DNA of 64,000 nucleotides, from NCBI GenBank assembly GCA_963699225.1, contig OY969423.1:1984001-2048000 (forward strand), read 5' to 3'. Both the position numbers and the translations under genes were made by a program. Of this stretch, positions 1-7,947 are shown in pieces. The notes below the pieces were generated by a model. That model had not been told where the DNA came from, did no database searches, and was given only the letters and a program-made list of their open reading frames with translations. Source of the DNA: VRUE01 sp963699225. GTDB lineage: Bacteria; Actinomycetota; Thermoleophilia; Solirubrobacterales; 70-9. Numbering within the stretch: the first letter of the stretch is position 1; each line of letters starts with the position of its first letter.

Positions 1-537
1 TCCGGCACGACGATCGCCCACATCACCCGCCACGCCGCGGTCTCGAGGCGCACCTTCTACGAGCACTTCTCCAGCAAGGACGAGTGCTTTGTCGCCGCCT
101 ACGACACGGTGATGGAGGAGCTGGTCGGCCGCGTCTCGACCGCCTTCGACGCCGAGGACGACTGGCCGCACGCGGTCAAAGCCGGGATCGGGGCGATGCT
201 CGAGTTCCTTGCCGCCGAGCCGCACCTGGCCCGCCTCTGCATGGTCGAGGCGCTGGTCGCCGGCCCGGTCGTGGTCGAGCGCTACGACGCCGCGATTCAG
301 AGCTTCGTGCCCTACTTCCAGACCGGCCGCGAGGGCCGTCCACCCGAGGTCCTCGAGCGCCTCTCGGCGACCACCGAGGAGGCCCTGGTCGGCGGCATGG
401 TCTCGCTGATCTCCCGTCGCATCATTGCCGGCAAAGCCGAAGAGCTGGAGGAGCTGCTGCCCGACCTGGTCGAGTTCACGCTTACTCCATATGTGGGGAG
501 TCAAGAGGCCGCAGAGCTCGCTCGGGAGCAGAGCTGA
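1..537 (+). CDS. TetR/AcrR family transcriptional regulator, 5' end cut by window edge
   Basis: The reading frame is open from base 1, so the start and most of the helix-turn-helix lie outside the window. The visible part begins inside the HTH: TIAHITRHAAVSRRTFYEHF is the typical TetR recognition helix, followed by SSKDECF. The remaining 150 residues form the helical ligand-binding domain and end in LTPYVG, a motif nearly repeated in the next TetR genes, which suggests local duplication. The 3' end overlaps the convergent TetR gene by 56 bases. The ligand is unknown. Confidence 0.88.
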   Translation, partial: SGTTIAHITRHAAVSRRTFYEHFSSKDECFVAAYDTVMEELVGRVSTAFDAEDDWPHAVKAGIGAMLEFLAAEPHLARLCMVEALVAGPVVVERYDAAIQSFVPYFQTGREGRPPEVLERLSATTEEALVGGMVSLISRRIIAGKAEELEELLPDLVEFTLTPYVGSQEAAELAREQS

Positions 538-1168
538 GTTCCAGCCACGCCTCGTCCTCGCCAAAGTAGTTGAGCACGGCGAGGTGGGCGAGGTCGGGGA
601 GCAGGCGCTCGACCGTCGCCGCCCGGCCCGCGCCGATCTCGGTGGCGATCGCTTCCTCGACCGCGCCGACGACGAACTGGGCGGTGAGCGCCGTCGCCGT
701 CGCCCGGGCGCTGGGTTCGTGACGGGCGGAGTCGACCGCCCGCGCGAAACGCTCGATCAGCTGTTGGTGCTTTGCCCAGGCCTGCCCGCGGGCGGCGCGC
801 ACCTCGACCACCAGCGCCTTCGCCAGCAGCGGCTGCTCGGCGACCGTGCGCAGCAGCCTGGCGAGGGCGGCGCGGAAGCCCGCCCGCCAGCTCTCGGCCT
901 CACGGCCCGCCTCGAGCACTTCCGCGCAGAGTCGATCTGCCGCCATCTCGTAGGCCTGCGCGAAGCAGGCCTCCTTGCCGCCGAAGCGGCGCTGGAAGCG
1001 GTCGCGGGAGATGCCGCTGCGCTCCAGCACTTCCTGCACCGTGGCCTTGTCGTAGCCCCGTGCGCCGACGCTGAGCAGCATCGCTTCCAGCGCCCCCTCA
1101 TCCGACGCGCGCTGCGGGATTGCCTCGTCCCATGACCTCACCGCGCGCAGTGTGGGTGGTGCATCCAC
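482..1168 (-). CDS. TetR/AcrR family transcriptional regulator
   Basis: About 228 residues. The HTH is at roughly residues 25-70, with the recognition region TVQEVLERSGISRDRFQRRF and then GGKEACFAQAYEMAADRL, classic for TetR. The C-terminal domain ends LPDLAHLAVLNYFG, recognisably related to the LTPYVG ending of its neighbours. The gene runs convergently into the first TetR gene (56-base overlap) and divergently from the one at 1256. The start is uncertain: a GTG at 1168 is used here, and a second GTG lies at 1141; neither has a good ribosome binding site. Confidence 0.85.
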   Translation of the reverse strand: MDAPPTLRAVRSWDEAIPQRASDEGALEAMLLSVGARGYDKATVQEVLERSGISRDRFQRRFGGKEACFAQAYEMAADRLCAEVLEAGREAESWRAGFRAALARLLRTVAEQPLLAKALVVEVRAARGQAWAKHQQLIERFARAVDSARHEPSARATATALTAQFVVGAVEEAIATEIGAGRAATVERLLPDLAHLAVLNYFGEDEAWLELSSAPERALRPLDSPHME

Positions 1169-1255
1169 TCCGAGGTACCTTAGCCCATCTTTGGGAACTA
1201 TCAACACTTCATATACTGCCTTCGTACCAATGGGAACGCGCGCTATCCTGACTGC
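1169..1255. promoter_or_regulatory. Divergent intergenic region between two tetR genes with paired GGTACC/GGGAAC motifs
   Basis: This 87-base divergent gap holds GGTACC at 1174-1179 and GGGAAC at 1193-1198 (13-base spacer), then CGTACC at 1223-1228 and GGGAAC at 1232-1237. The same pair of words recurs upstream of the collagen-like gene at 3132-3157 and 3238-3262. I infer possible TetR operators or a promoter element; GGAAC is also the usual -35 word of ECF sigma promoters. Confidence 0.35.
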
Positions 1256-1933
1256 GTGCGTGCATTGCCTGGAAAGGCTTCCCGGCAGCCGCCCGGCCCC
1301 GAGCCGGTCAGCCGCGCCGCGTCCGCGGAGGACCAGCGGCGCCGGATCCTCGAGGCCACCGCGGACCTGATCGCCGAGCAGGGTTACGCCGAGACGACGA
1401 TCGAGCAGATCGTGCGGCGGGCCCGGGTCGGCTACGCGACCTTCTACAAGCACTACGCCGACAAGCAAGAGGCCTTCCTGGCGCTGATGGACGCGGCGGT
1501 CGAGCGCACGGCCTATGAGGTGGAGGAAGCCTTCGACCGCGAAGACGGCCCCTGGCCCGACAAGGTGGGGGCAGGGCTGGGGGCATTGCTCAAGATCGCA
1601 GCCGAGCATCCCGGCGTCGCCCAGGCCTGCCTGGTCGAGGCGCCGACCGCGGGGCCGGAGGCGGCGGCGCGCCACGAAGCGGCGCTGAAGCGCTTCGCGC
1701 CGTTGCTGCGGCCGGGGCGTGAGTTCAACCCCCGCGCCGACAAACTGCCGCAGAGCCTCGAGGAGACCCTGGCCGGCGGGGTGCTCTGGGTGATCAACCA
1801 GCGCCTGATCGCTGGCGAAGCGGAGAAGCTGCGGGCGCTGCTGCCCGAGGCGTTGGAGTTCCTGCTGCGGCCCTACGTCGGTGAGGACGCGGCGGCGCGC
1901 GAGGCGGGCGGCGTCGAGGCCCTGGGTGGCTGA
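1256..1933 (+). CDS. TetR/AcrR family transcriptional regulator
   Basis: 225 residues from a GTG start. After about 25 variable residues the HTH domain occupies residues 25-75; the recognition helix region TTIEQIVRRARVGYATFYKH is followed by YADKQEAF. The C-terminal domain ends LLRPYVGEDA, matching the ligand-domain ending of the other TetR proteins here. The following TetR gene begins before this one stops, so the two are probably translated together. The pair faces away from the minus-strand TetR gene across an 87-base promoter region. Confidence 0.9.
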   Translation: MRALPGKASRQPPGPEPVSRAASAEDQRRRILEATADLIAEQGYAETTIEQIVRRARVGYATFYKHYADKQEAFLALMDAAVERTAYEVEEAFDREDGPWPDKVGAGLGALLKIAAEHPGVAQACLVEAPTAGPEAAARHEAALKRFAPLLRPGREFNPRADKLPQSLEETLAGGVLWVINQRLIAGEAEKLRALLPEALEFLLRPYVGEDAAAREAGGVEALGG

Positions 1934-2594
1934 CGACGAGCTCGGGCCGCTGCCGGCCGGCCGCCACGGCTTCAGTCGCGAGCAGGTCGCCCACAACCAG
2001 CGCGAGCGCCTGATCGCCGGCCTCGCCACGGCGGTCGCCGAGAAGGGCTACCGCGCGGTGACGATCACCGACATCACCAAAGCCGCCCGGGTCTCCCGCC
2101 GCGTCTTCTACGAGAACTTCGAGAGCAAGGACGAGTGCTTTCTGGCGGCCTTCGAGGTCGTCGTCGGGCATGTTCGTGACCTCGGCGCCGAGGCGGCCGC
2201 CGGAGCGCAGGGCTGGCCAAACCAGGCGATCGAGGCGTCCCGCGCCGTACTCGCATTTCTCGCCGCCGAACCCGACCTTGCTCGCCTCTGCCTGGTCGAG
2301 GCCCAGGCCGCCGGCCCAGTGGTTTCGGCTCGCTTCCACGAGACCGTGCATGAGCTGGTGCCATATCTGGAACGAGGTCGCTCCGAGCGCCAGGGCGAGC
2401 GTGACCTGCCTCCGAGCACCGAGGAGTCAACGCTTGGTGCCCTGGTCATGCTCAGCTCCCGCAAGGTCGCGGCCGGTGAAGCCGAGCGCCTACTCGACCT
2501 CCTCCCAGAGCTGGGCGAATTCATCCTCGCGCCCTACATCGGCACCGAGGAGGCGATGCGTTTGAGCGGAGACATTCGCCATCCCCAGACTTAG
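1926..2594 (+). CDS. TetR/AcrR family transcriptional regulator
   Basis: About 222 residues. The recognition region TITDITKAARVSRRVFYENF followed by ESKDECF is very close to that of the truncated TetR at the window start, and the ending ILAPYIGTEEAM fits the local family. I chose the GTG at 1926, which overlaps the previous stop by 8 bases and suggests translational coupling; a GTG at 1881 would give a longer but atypical basic N-terminus. It is the last of four TetR genes in 2.6 kb. Which genes they control is unknown. Confidence 0.9.
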   Translation: MADDELGPLPAGRHGFSREQVAHNQRERLIAGLATAVAEKGYRAVTITDITKAARVSRRVFYENFESKDECFLAAFEVVVGHVRDLGAEAAAGAQGWPNQAIEASRAVLAFLAAEPDLARLCLVEAQAAGPVVSARFHETVHELVPYLERGRSERQGERDLPPSTEESTLGALVMLSSRKVAAGEAERLLDLLPELGEFILAPYIGTEEAMRLSGDIRHPQT

Positions 2595-2600
2595 CGAGGT

Positions 2601-2813
2601 GTGCGTTTCAGCCGCCATGCAAGGAACGAGATGAGGCTCTACGGAATCCGGCGAGGCGACATCGAGGCGGTTGTCGCAAATCCGATGGGAGCACAGTTCG
2701 ATCAATCCGGAAACCGGCGAGTGACCGGATTGGGGATGGATCATCGTGCGATCATTGTCGTTCTGGCAAGCGACGAGCCTGGTTTCGTCATCACAACCTT
2801 TCCGGATGGTTGA
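2601..2813 (+). CDS. DUF4258 family small protein (possible toxin of a TA-like pair)
   Basis: 70 residues from GTG at 2601, preceded by a GAGGT-like ribosome site. The order MRFSRHARNEMRLYGI, then a GDIEAVV segment, then RRVTGLGMDHRAIIVVL and a final VITTFPDG matches the DUF4258 pattern (H.r-r-g-i, di--vl, v-T-yp), a RelE/HigB-like fold. The start of the next gene follows its stop by one base. DUF4258 with DUF2283 is a known gene pairing often annotated as toxin-antitoxin-like. Toxicity is not shown by the sequence. Confidence 0.7.
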   Translation: MRFSRHARNEMRLYGIRRGDIEAVVANPMGAQFDQSGNRRVTGLGMDHRAIIVVLASDEPGFVITTFPDG

Positions 2814-2814
2814 C

Positions 2815-3105
2815 ATGCGTGCCCGATACGACAGCGACGCAAATGCGATCTCGATCGAGTTGACCAAGGCCGAGAGGGCCGATCGAGCGGACCAAGCGCA
2901 CAAGCGCGCTGTCGTCGCTATTCGCGCGGGCCGGCCGATCGAGTTGCAACTCCTGTATCCGGACATGGGCGTCGCCGAGCCTCTGGCTGCCGTGGCTGCG
3001 CGGCATGGACTGGACCGTGAAGCACTCGCCGCCGCCGCCGCCGCCGCCCTGGCTGCCCCGGACCGCTCGGTTTCTGTGGACGTGGCGCTTCGCCCCGCCG
3101 CCTAG
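2815..3105 (+). CDS. DUF2283-like protein (possible antitoxin partner)
   Basis: 96 residues. The N-terminus MRARYDSDANAISIEL matches the opening strand of DUF2283 proteins. The middle contains LQLLYPDMGVAEPLAAVAAR. An alanine run in DREALAAAAAAALAAP is encoded by a GCC repeat near 3030-3050. ATG at 2815 fits family starts; an in-frame ATG at 2806 would overlap the DUF4258 gene. The one-base gap indicates a two-gene operon. The C-terminal 40 residues go beyond the short DUF2283 core and are not recognised. Confidence 0.6.
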   Translation: MRARYDSDANAISIELTKAERADRADQAHKRAVVAIRAGRPIELQLLYPDMGVAEPLAAVAARHGLDREALAAAAAAALAAPDRSVSVDVALRPAA

Positions 3106-3383
3106 GCCCCCGGTTTCAGCGGCCTCTTTTCGGTACCCCCATATCCCTCCCGGGAACGCCTCTGGGAACGCTCTTTTTCTTTTGGGAACTTTTGCTTGAC
3201 AACCCTTGAACCGGGTGCTTCACTGCCGCCACTGGTCGGTACCAAGGTCACTTTCTAGGAACGAAGGACACCTAGTCAAAGCGCTCCAGGGAACGACAGG
3301 TACAGGGACATAACCGAGCCTCGAGGAAGCCGCTAAGGGAAGCGGCGGGCAGAGGGGCTCACGGGACAAGGAGAGAGATCTAG
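3106..3383 (+). promoter_or_regulatory. Promoter and long 5' leader of the exported-protein cluster
   Basis: No gene is seen in these 278 bases. TTGACA at 3196-3201 lies 17 bases from TTCACT at 3219-3224, a plausible but weak promoter. GGGAAC recurs at 3152, 3164, 3184 and 3289. The pairs GGTACC/GGGAAC (3132-3157) and GGTACC/AGGAAC (3238-3262) flank the promoter. The leader would be about 150 bases and holds a small hairpin with arms GCCGCT and AGCGGC near 3330-3350, then a strong ribosome site, AAGGAGAGA. I could not match a known riboswitch. Confidence 0.5.
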
Positions 3384-4094
3384 ATGTTCTCGACGCTTCG
3401 TACGAGATTCGGCATCCCCGGAGTCATCTCGGTGATCGCCCTGGTCTTCGCAATGTTCGGCGGCGCTTACGCCGCCTCCAACTCTTCAGGCGGTGGCAAG
3501 GCAACTGCCTCAGCGAAGGCGAAGAAGGGGCCGAGGGGTCCCAAGGGTGCTACGGGGCCTGCTGGGCCACAGGGGCCGGCAGGGCCGGCCGGCGCCAAGG
3601 GCGACGCCGGGGCTAACGGCTCCAATGGGAGCAACGGCACGAACGGCACCAGCGCCATCACGGCCGCCTACTCGGGCGCCGAATGCGCCAACGGCGGCGT
3701 CGAAGTGAAATCGGCCAGCCCGACCGCCTACGTGTGTAACGGCGAAGACGGCCAGACCGGGTTCACCGAAACGCTGCCGAGCGGGAAAAGCGAGACCGGC
3801 ACCTGGGGGTTCACGAAGGGGGCGACGGTCAGCCAACTTGTCCCTATCTCGTTCAACATCCCGCTGGCCTCCTCGGTGCCGGCGCACTACTTGACCTACG
3901 AAGACGAGCCGACCGCCGAATGTCCCGGTAGCGGAGAAGAACCCGCAGCCGCGCCGGGCAACCTCTGCATCTACGAAGTGGAAGAAACGTACGCGACGTA
4001 CTCCAATTCGCGGAACCTGAAATCCGGAGCCGTCCTCACTTTCCTCAACGTTGCTGCGGGCGGCTACGGAACCTGGGCGGTCACTGCGCCCTGA
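3384..4094 (+). CDS. Exported collagen-like (Gly-X-Y repeat) protein
   Basis: 236 residues. An N-terminal hydrophobic segment ending GGAYAASNSS is a signal peptide or membrane anchor (residues 1-31). Residues 48-80 are collagen-like triplets (GPRGPKGATGPAGPQGP and GPAGAKGDAG) passing into GSNGSNGTNGT. The globular C-terminal half (about residues 90-236) has several cysteines and ends TWAVTAP; I do not recognise it. AAGGAG upstream supports ATG 3384. A terminator-like hairpin follows. It is probably a surface or matrix protein; glutamate is mostly GAA, unlike cytoplasmic genes in the window. Confidence 0.8.
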   Translation: MFSTLRTRFGIPGVISVIALVFAMFGGAYAASNSSGGGKATASAKAKKGPRGPKGATGPAGPQGPAGPAGAKGDAGANGSNGSNGTNGTSAITAAYSGAECANGGVEVKSASPTAYVCNGEDGQTGFTETLPSGKSETGTWGFTKGATVSQLVPISFNIPLASSVPAHYLTYEDEPTAECPGSGEEPAAAPGNLCIYEVEETYATYSNSRNLKSGAVLTFLNVAAGGYGTWAVTAP

Positions 4095-4102
4095 TCGCTC
4101 TT

Positions 4103-4143
4103 GATCGGCGGGTCGGCTCAACACTCACTCCGGCCCGCCGATC
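4103..4143 (+). terminator. Hairpin terminator after the collagen-like gene
   Basis: Perfect 10-base arms GATCGGCGGG (4103-4112) and CCCGCCGATC (4134-4143) enclose a 21-base loop, 8 bases after the stop of the collagen-like gene. There is no T-run, which is common for high-GC actinobacteria. Confidence 0.6.
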
Positions 4144-4191
4144 GGCTAACGCACCCAGGTGAAACACCCCAGATTGAAGGCAAGGAGTGTC

Positions 4192-7100
4192 ATGAACCCC
4201 GCTAGATCACACTCGACCAACAACCGCCTGCTGCTCGTGCCCTTCCTGGGCCTCATGATCCTCCTCGCCCTCTGCTCCGGCTCGGCGCTCGCGGCTGAAA
4301 AGGGCGTCGTCAAGTTCTTCGGCGGCAACGGCACCGAAGGCGGCAAGTTCACCAAATTCGCGGGCGGAATCGCGGTCAACCAAGCCGGCGCCGGCGGTGT
4401 TGCAGGTGACGTCTACGTCACCGACGAAAAAAACCACCGCGTCCAGCAGTTCTCCGCTGCGGGAGAATTCATCCGTGCCTTCGGCCTCGGCGTGGGTGGA
4501 CCCGGGGTTGACATCTGCACCGTGGCTTCGACTTGCCTGCCAGGAGAAAACTCCAACGCGGCCGGCGGTACGGCTGCAGCGCCTTCCGTGGCGGTAGACC
4601 CCTCGACCGGAATCGTGTACGTCTCCGACGCAGGCCCTCCAGAAGCTGGCACCCGCGTCGATGTCTTCTCGGCAACCGGTCAGTTCGAGGGTGCCTTCGG
4701 TTGGAACGTGAAGGTGAGCGGTGGGGCCGAAGAACTGCAGTTCTGCACCACCGAAAGCGGCTGCAAGGCCGGGACCTCGGGCAATGGCCCGGGGCAGATC
4801 AAAAACGGCTACTCCAACGATGTGGTCGAGGTGAGCCCGCTCAACGGCCATGTGTTCTTCGACGATCGGTTCAATAATCGCGTCGAGGAGTACGCGCCAA
4901 CCATCGAAGAAGGCAAGATCACCGGCGTCTCCTTCGTGCGCAGCTACAGCGGAGCCGTCAACGACATCGCCGTCGACCAGAGCGGCGAGATCTACCTGCT
5001 CGAAAGCAACAAGATCAGCACCTACAGTCCCACGGGTAGCCCCGAAGGGACACTCGTGGAATTCGCAGGCAGCGGCGGCGCCTCTGGGCTGGAGGTCAAC
5101 TCCCTCAACGGCAATCTCCTGGTGAACTGGGGTGCCTACCTCAAGGAATATACCCATTCGGGAGAACTGATCGAAACGTACCTCGAAGGCGCGTCGGGCG
5201 GAAACTTCCAGGGAGTTGCCCAGAACGAACAGTCCGAAACCATCTACATAACCACCGACACACCCGAACCCGGCGTGCTCGTCATTGGCGAACCGGTGCC
5301 GCCGACCGCGTCGATCGAAGCGGTCACCACCTTCACCGGCACCACGGCCACCTTCGAAGGCCACGTAAACCCCGAGGGCTTCTTCGCCGACTACCACTTC
5401 GAATACTCCGCCGACGGGGTGAAATGGACCAAGCTGCCTGAAAAACAACTGCCGGCCGACAGCAATGAGCACGCGGTCAGCCAGCAAGCAACCGGCTTGG
5501 TCGCCCACACCCACTACCAGGTGCGCCTGGTAGTGGAAAAGCCCTTCAACGGCGGTAAAGCCAGCGCCGAGACGAGCTTTGAAACCGCTGCCGCGGCGCC
5601 GGTGATCTCGGCGGTCGGCGTCGAAGAAATCACCGATACGACGGCCAAGCCCGTCGCGAAACTAAACCCCGAGAACGAAGCGAGCGCCTACCACTTCGAA
5701 TGCGTCAGCCAGGCGCAGTTCGAAGCAAGCGGCTACGCCGAAGCGACGGAAGCGCCAAGCGGTGGCGCCGGCCTCGAAGCCGGCGGCGAAGTCGTCGAAG
5801 TCAGCGCCCGGGTCACCGGGCTCAGTCCCACCACGGCGTACCGCTGCCGCTTCACCGCCACCAACACCACCGGCACAACCACCAGCTCCGAAGCCACCTT
5901 CGCCACCTACGCCAACCAGCCGCTGGGTCCGCCCGACGGCCGTGCCTATGAGCAGGCCACGCCGGTCGCCAAGAACGGCGGGGACGCACGCGGAGGTCAA
6001 TACAGCCTCAGGGCCGCGCCCGACGGCGAGGCCGCCAGCTACCTGATCACCGCCAGCGGCGCCACCGAAGGCGGCGGCGGGCAGCATCTCGGCGCCTACG
6101 CGGCACTCCGGGGCGGCTCATGGGGCAGCTACAACTTCTGGCCCAGCGTGAGCTTCGGCAACTTCGCCATCTTTGCGGGCTGGAGCGAGGACCTGCGCCG
6201 CGACTACGTCGTCGCCTGGCACTCCGGAGAACCGGGAACGCTCTACGAACAGGACCTCGAAAGCGGCACGATGACGGCGATCGCCGGCGGGATCGCCAAC
6301 GCCGAACGCGTCGCCTTCGCGGATGAATCGGCTGACGGCTCCAAGGTCCTCCTCGAAAGCGAAGAAGCGCTCGCCACCGGAGCGACGGCGGGCTGGTCAA
6401 ATATCTACCTATGGAACCGGAGCACTCACAAACTGAGCCTGGTCGATCTGCTCTCGAATGGCTCACAGCCCTTCCACGGTGCCTTCGCCGGTCCCTATGA
6501 CTGGGTGAGCAACGACCCGAAAAAGGGCGGCGGCAGTTCCGGTGTCGGCTCTGGCTACTACACCCAGCAGCTGCACGTCTTCTCCGAAGACGGCTCCACC
6601 CTATTCTTCACCTCCTACAACGTCGCCCAGCTCTACGTGCGCACCGGCCTCGACGGCGCCAGCCCGAAAACGGTGCAGGTATCGGCCTCGCAGAAGACCA
6701 ATGGCTCTGGCACCGGCGGCAAAGACCCCAAAGGCCCGCAGAAGGCCGCCTTCATGGAAGCCACCCCCGACGGGCGCTACGTCTTCTTCACCTCTTCTGA
6801 GGAGCTGACCAACGACGCCACCACCGGCACAGAAGACCAGGGCAAAGACCTCTACCGCTTTGACACCCAGACGGGTGAGCTGATCGACATCGCTCCTGAC
6901 ACGACGGATGCAAACGGCGTCGAAGTGTTGGGAGTGCTCGGTTCGAGCGCCGACGGCTCGGACATCTATTTCGCCGCCAAAGGGGCGCTGGCGGAGGCGA
7001 GCGCGGGGAGTTGCGCCTGCATCTACCTCTGGCACGAAGGGCAGGTCAGCTTCGTTGCGCCGACGGGCCTTGGTTCCAGTACTGGTCAAGAAGGCCTCAA

Positions 7101-7947
7101 CTGGCTCCCGACAAACGCCGTTGGTGCTGCCGTGCAATCTATGAAAACGAGCCGGGTCAGCGCCAGCGGCACGCTGCTCTTCCTCTCCAAGCTCTCTCCG
7201 ACCTCCTACGACAGCGAAGGCAAGTACGAGTTCTACCGCTATGAGCCCGGAGCGGGACTGGGATGCGTCTCCTGTAACCCGACCGGCGCTACGCCCGTGG
7301 GCGAAGCGACGATGCAGAGCATCAACGCGGGCTTTGCAAAGGCGTCTGTCCCCAGCGCTGTCTGGGTGCGAAGCCTCTCCGCCAACGGCAGGCGTGCGTT
7401 CTTCGAGACAACCGACCAGCTGGTCGCAAACGACCTCAACGGCGGCGGCGGTTGCCCGGTCGTCCCCGGCGCCGAAGGAATCCGCAGCTGCCAGGACGTC
7501 TATGAGTGGGAGGCCAAGGGAGAAGGCAGCTGCGAAAGCGAAGGTCAAAACGGCGGCTGCATCTACCTGATCTCAAGCGGCGAAAGCGACGAACCCTCCT
7601 TCTTCGCCGACGCAAGCGAAAACGGCGAAGACGTCTTCTTCTTCACCCGTCAATCGCTGGTCCGTCAAGACACCGACCAGCTGCAGGACCTCTATGACGC
7701 AAGGGTGGGCGGCGGCATCGCCTCCCAAAACGAAGCGCCACCGCCGAGGTGCGAAGGGGAAGCCTGCAAGGGGCCGGCGCCGCAAGCACCGGGCGCCCAG
7801 TCTGCGGGCAGCGCCGGCTTCTCTGGCCCAGGCAACCCAACGCCCAACCGCCACAAGCACAAGAAGAAGCGCCACGCCAAGAAGCACGGCCACAAGGCCA
7901 AGGCAGGCAAGCCAAAGCACGCGAGCAACGGCAGGGCAGGGCGATGA
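4192..7947 (+). CDS. Large exported NHL-repeat / beta-propeller protein
   Basis: 1251 residues from ATG 4192, chosen because AAGGAG sits just upstream and a clean signal peptide follows (LLLVPFLGLMILLALCSGSA then LAAEKG). Residues 35-380 carry NHL-like units such as GDVYVTDEKNHRVQQFSAAG. Residues 380-590 look like two fibronectin-III-like modules (TGTTATFEGHVNPEG, HYQVRLVVE). Residues 590-1190 hold TolB-like propeller strands (PDGRYVFFTSSEELT, DGSDIYFAA). The end is a Lys/His-rich tail (HKHKKKRHAKKHGHK), perhaps wall-binding. Its TGA overlaps the ATG of the next gene. A GTG at 4159 is an alternative start. Confidence 0.82.
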   Translation: MNPARSHSTNNRLLLVPFLGLMILLALCSGSALAAEKGVVKFFGGNGTEGGKFTKFAGGIAVNQAGAGGVAGDVYVTDEKNHRVQQFSAAGEFIRAFGLGVGGPGVDICTVASTCLPGENSNAAGGTAAAPSVAVDPSTGIVYVSDAGPPEAGTRVDVFSATGQFEGAFGWNVKVSGGAEELQFCTTESGCKAGTSGNGPGQIKNGYSNDVVEVSPLNGHVFFDDRFNNRVEEYAPTIEEGKITGVSFVRSYSGAVNDIAVDQSGEIYLLESNKISTYSPTGSPEGTLVEFAGSGGASGLEVNSLNGNLLVNWGAYLKEYTHSGELIETYLEGASGGNFQGVAQNEQSETIYITTDTPEPGVLVIGEPVPPTASIEAVTTFTGTTATFEGHVNPEGFFADYHFEYSADGVKWTKLPEKQLPADSNEHAVSQQATGLVAHTHYQVRLVVEKPFNGGKASAETSFETAAAAPVISAVGVEEITDTTAKPVAKLNPENEASAYHFECVSQAQFEASGYAEATEAPSGGAGLEAGGEVVEVSARVTGLSPTTAYRCRFTATNTTGTTTSSEATFATYANQPLGPPDGRAYEQATPVAKNGGDARGGQYSLRAAPDGEAASYLITASGATEGGGGQHLGAYAALRGGSWGSYNFWPSVSFGNFAIFAGWSEDLRRDYVVAWHSGEPGTLYEQDLESGTMTAIAGGIANAERVAFADESADGSKVLLESEEALATGATAGWSNIYLWNRSTHKLSLVDLLSNGSQPFHGAFAGPYDWVSNDPKKGGGSSGVGSGYYTQQLHVFSEDGSTLFFTSYNVAQLYVRTGLDGASPKTVQVSASQKTNGSGTGGKDPKGPQKAAFMEATPDGRYVFFTSSEELTNDATTGTEDQGKDLYRFDTQTGELIDIAPDTTDANGVEVLGVLGSSADGSDIYFAAKGALAEASAGSCACIYLWHEGQVSFVAPTGLGSSTGQEGLNWLPTNAVGAAVQSMKTSRVSASGTLLFLSKLSPTSYDSEGKYEFYRYEPGAGLGCVSCNPTGATPVGEATMQSINAGFAKASVPSAVWVRSLSANGRRAFFETTDQLVANDLNGGGGCPVVPGAEGIRSCQDVYEWEAKGEGSCESEGQNGGCIYLISSGESDEPSFFADASENGEDVFFFTRQSLVRQDTDQLQDLYDARVGGGIASQNEAPPPRCEGEACKGPAPQAPGAQSAGSAGFSGPGNPTPNRHKHKKKRHAKKHGHKAKAGKPKHASNGRAGR

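Noticed and set aside
1169..2029. Extension of the minus-strand TetR frame far upstream
   Set aside because: The extra 290 codons run antisense through two real TetR genes, and the TetR domain itself begins near 1100.
3225..3383. Possible riboswitch (c-di-AMP or c-di-GMP type) in the collagen-gene leader
   Set aside because: A small GCCGCT/AGCGGC hairpin and GGGAAC words are present, but the conserved cores of either class could not be aligned. Kept only as an unclassified leader.
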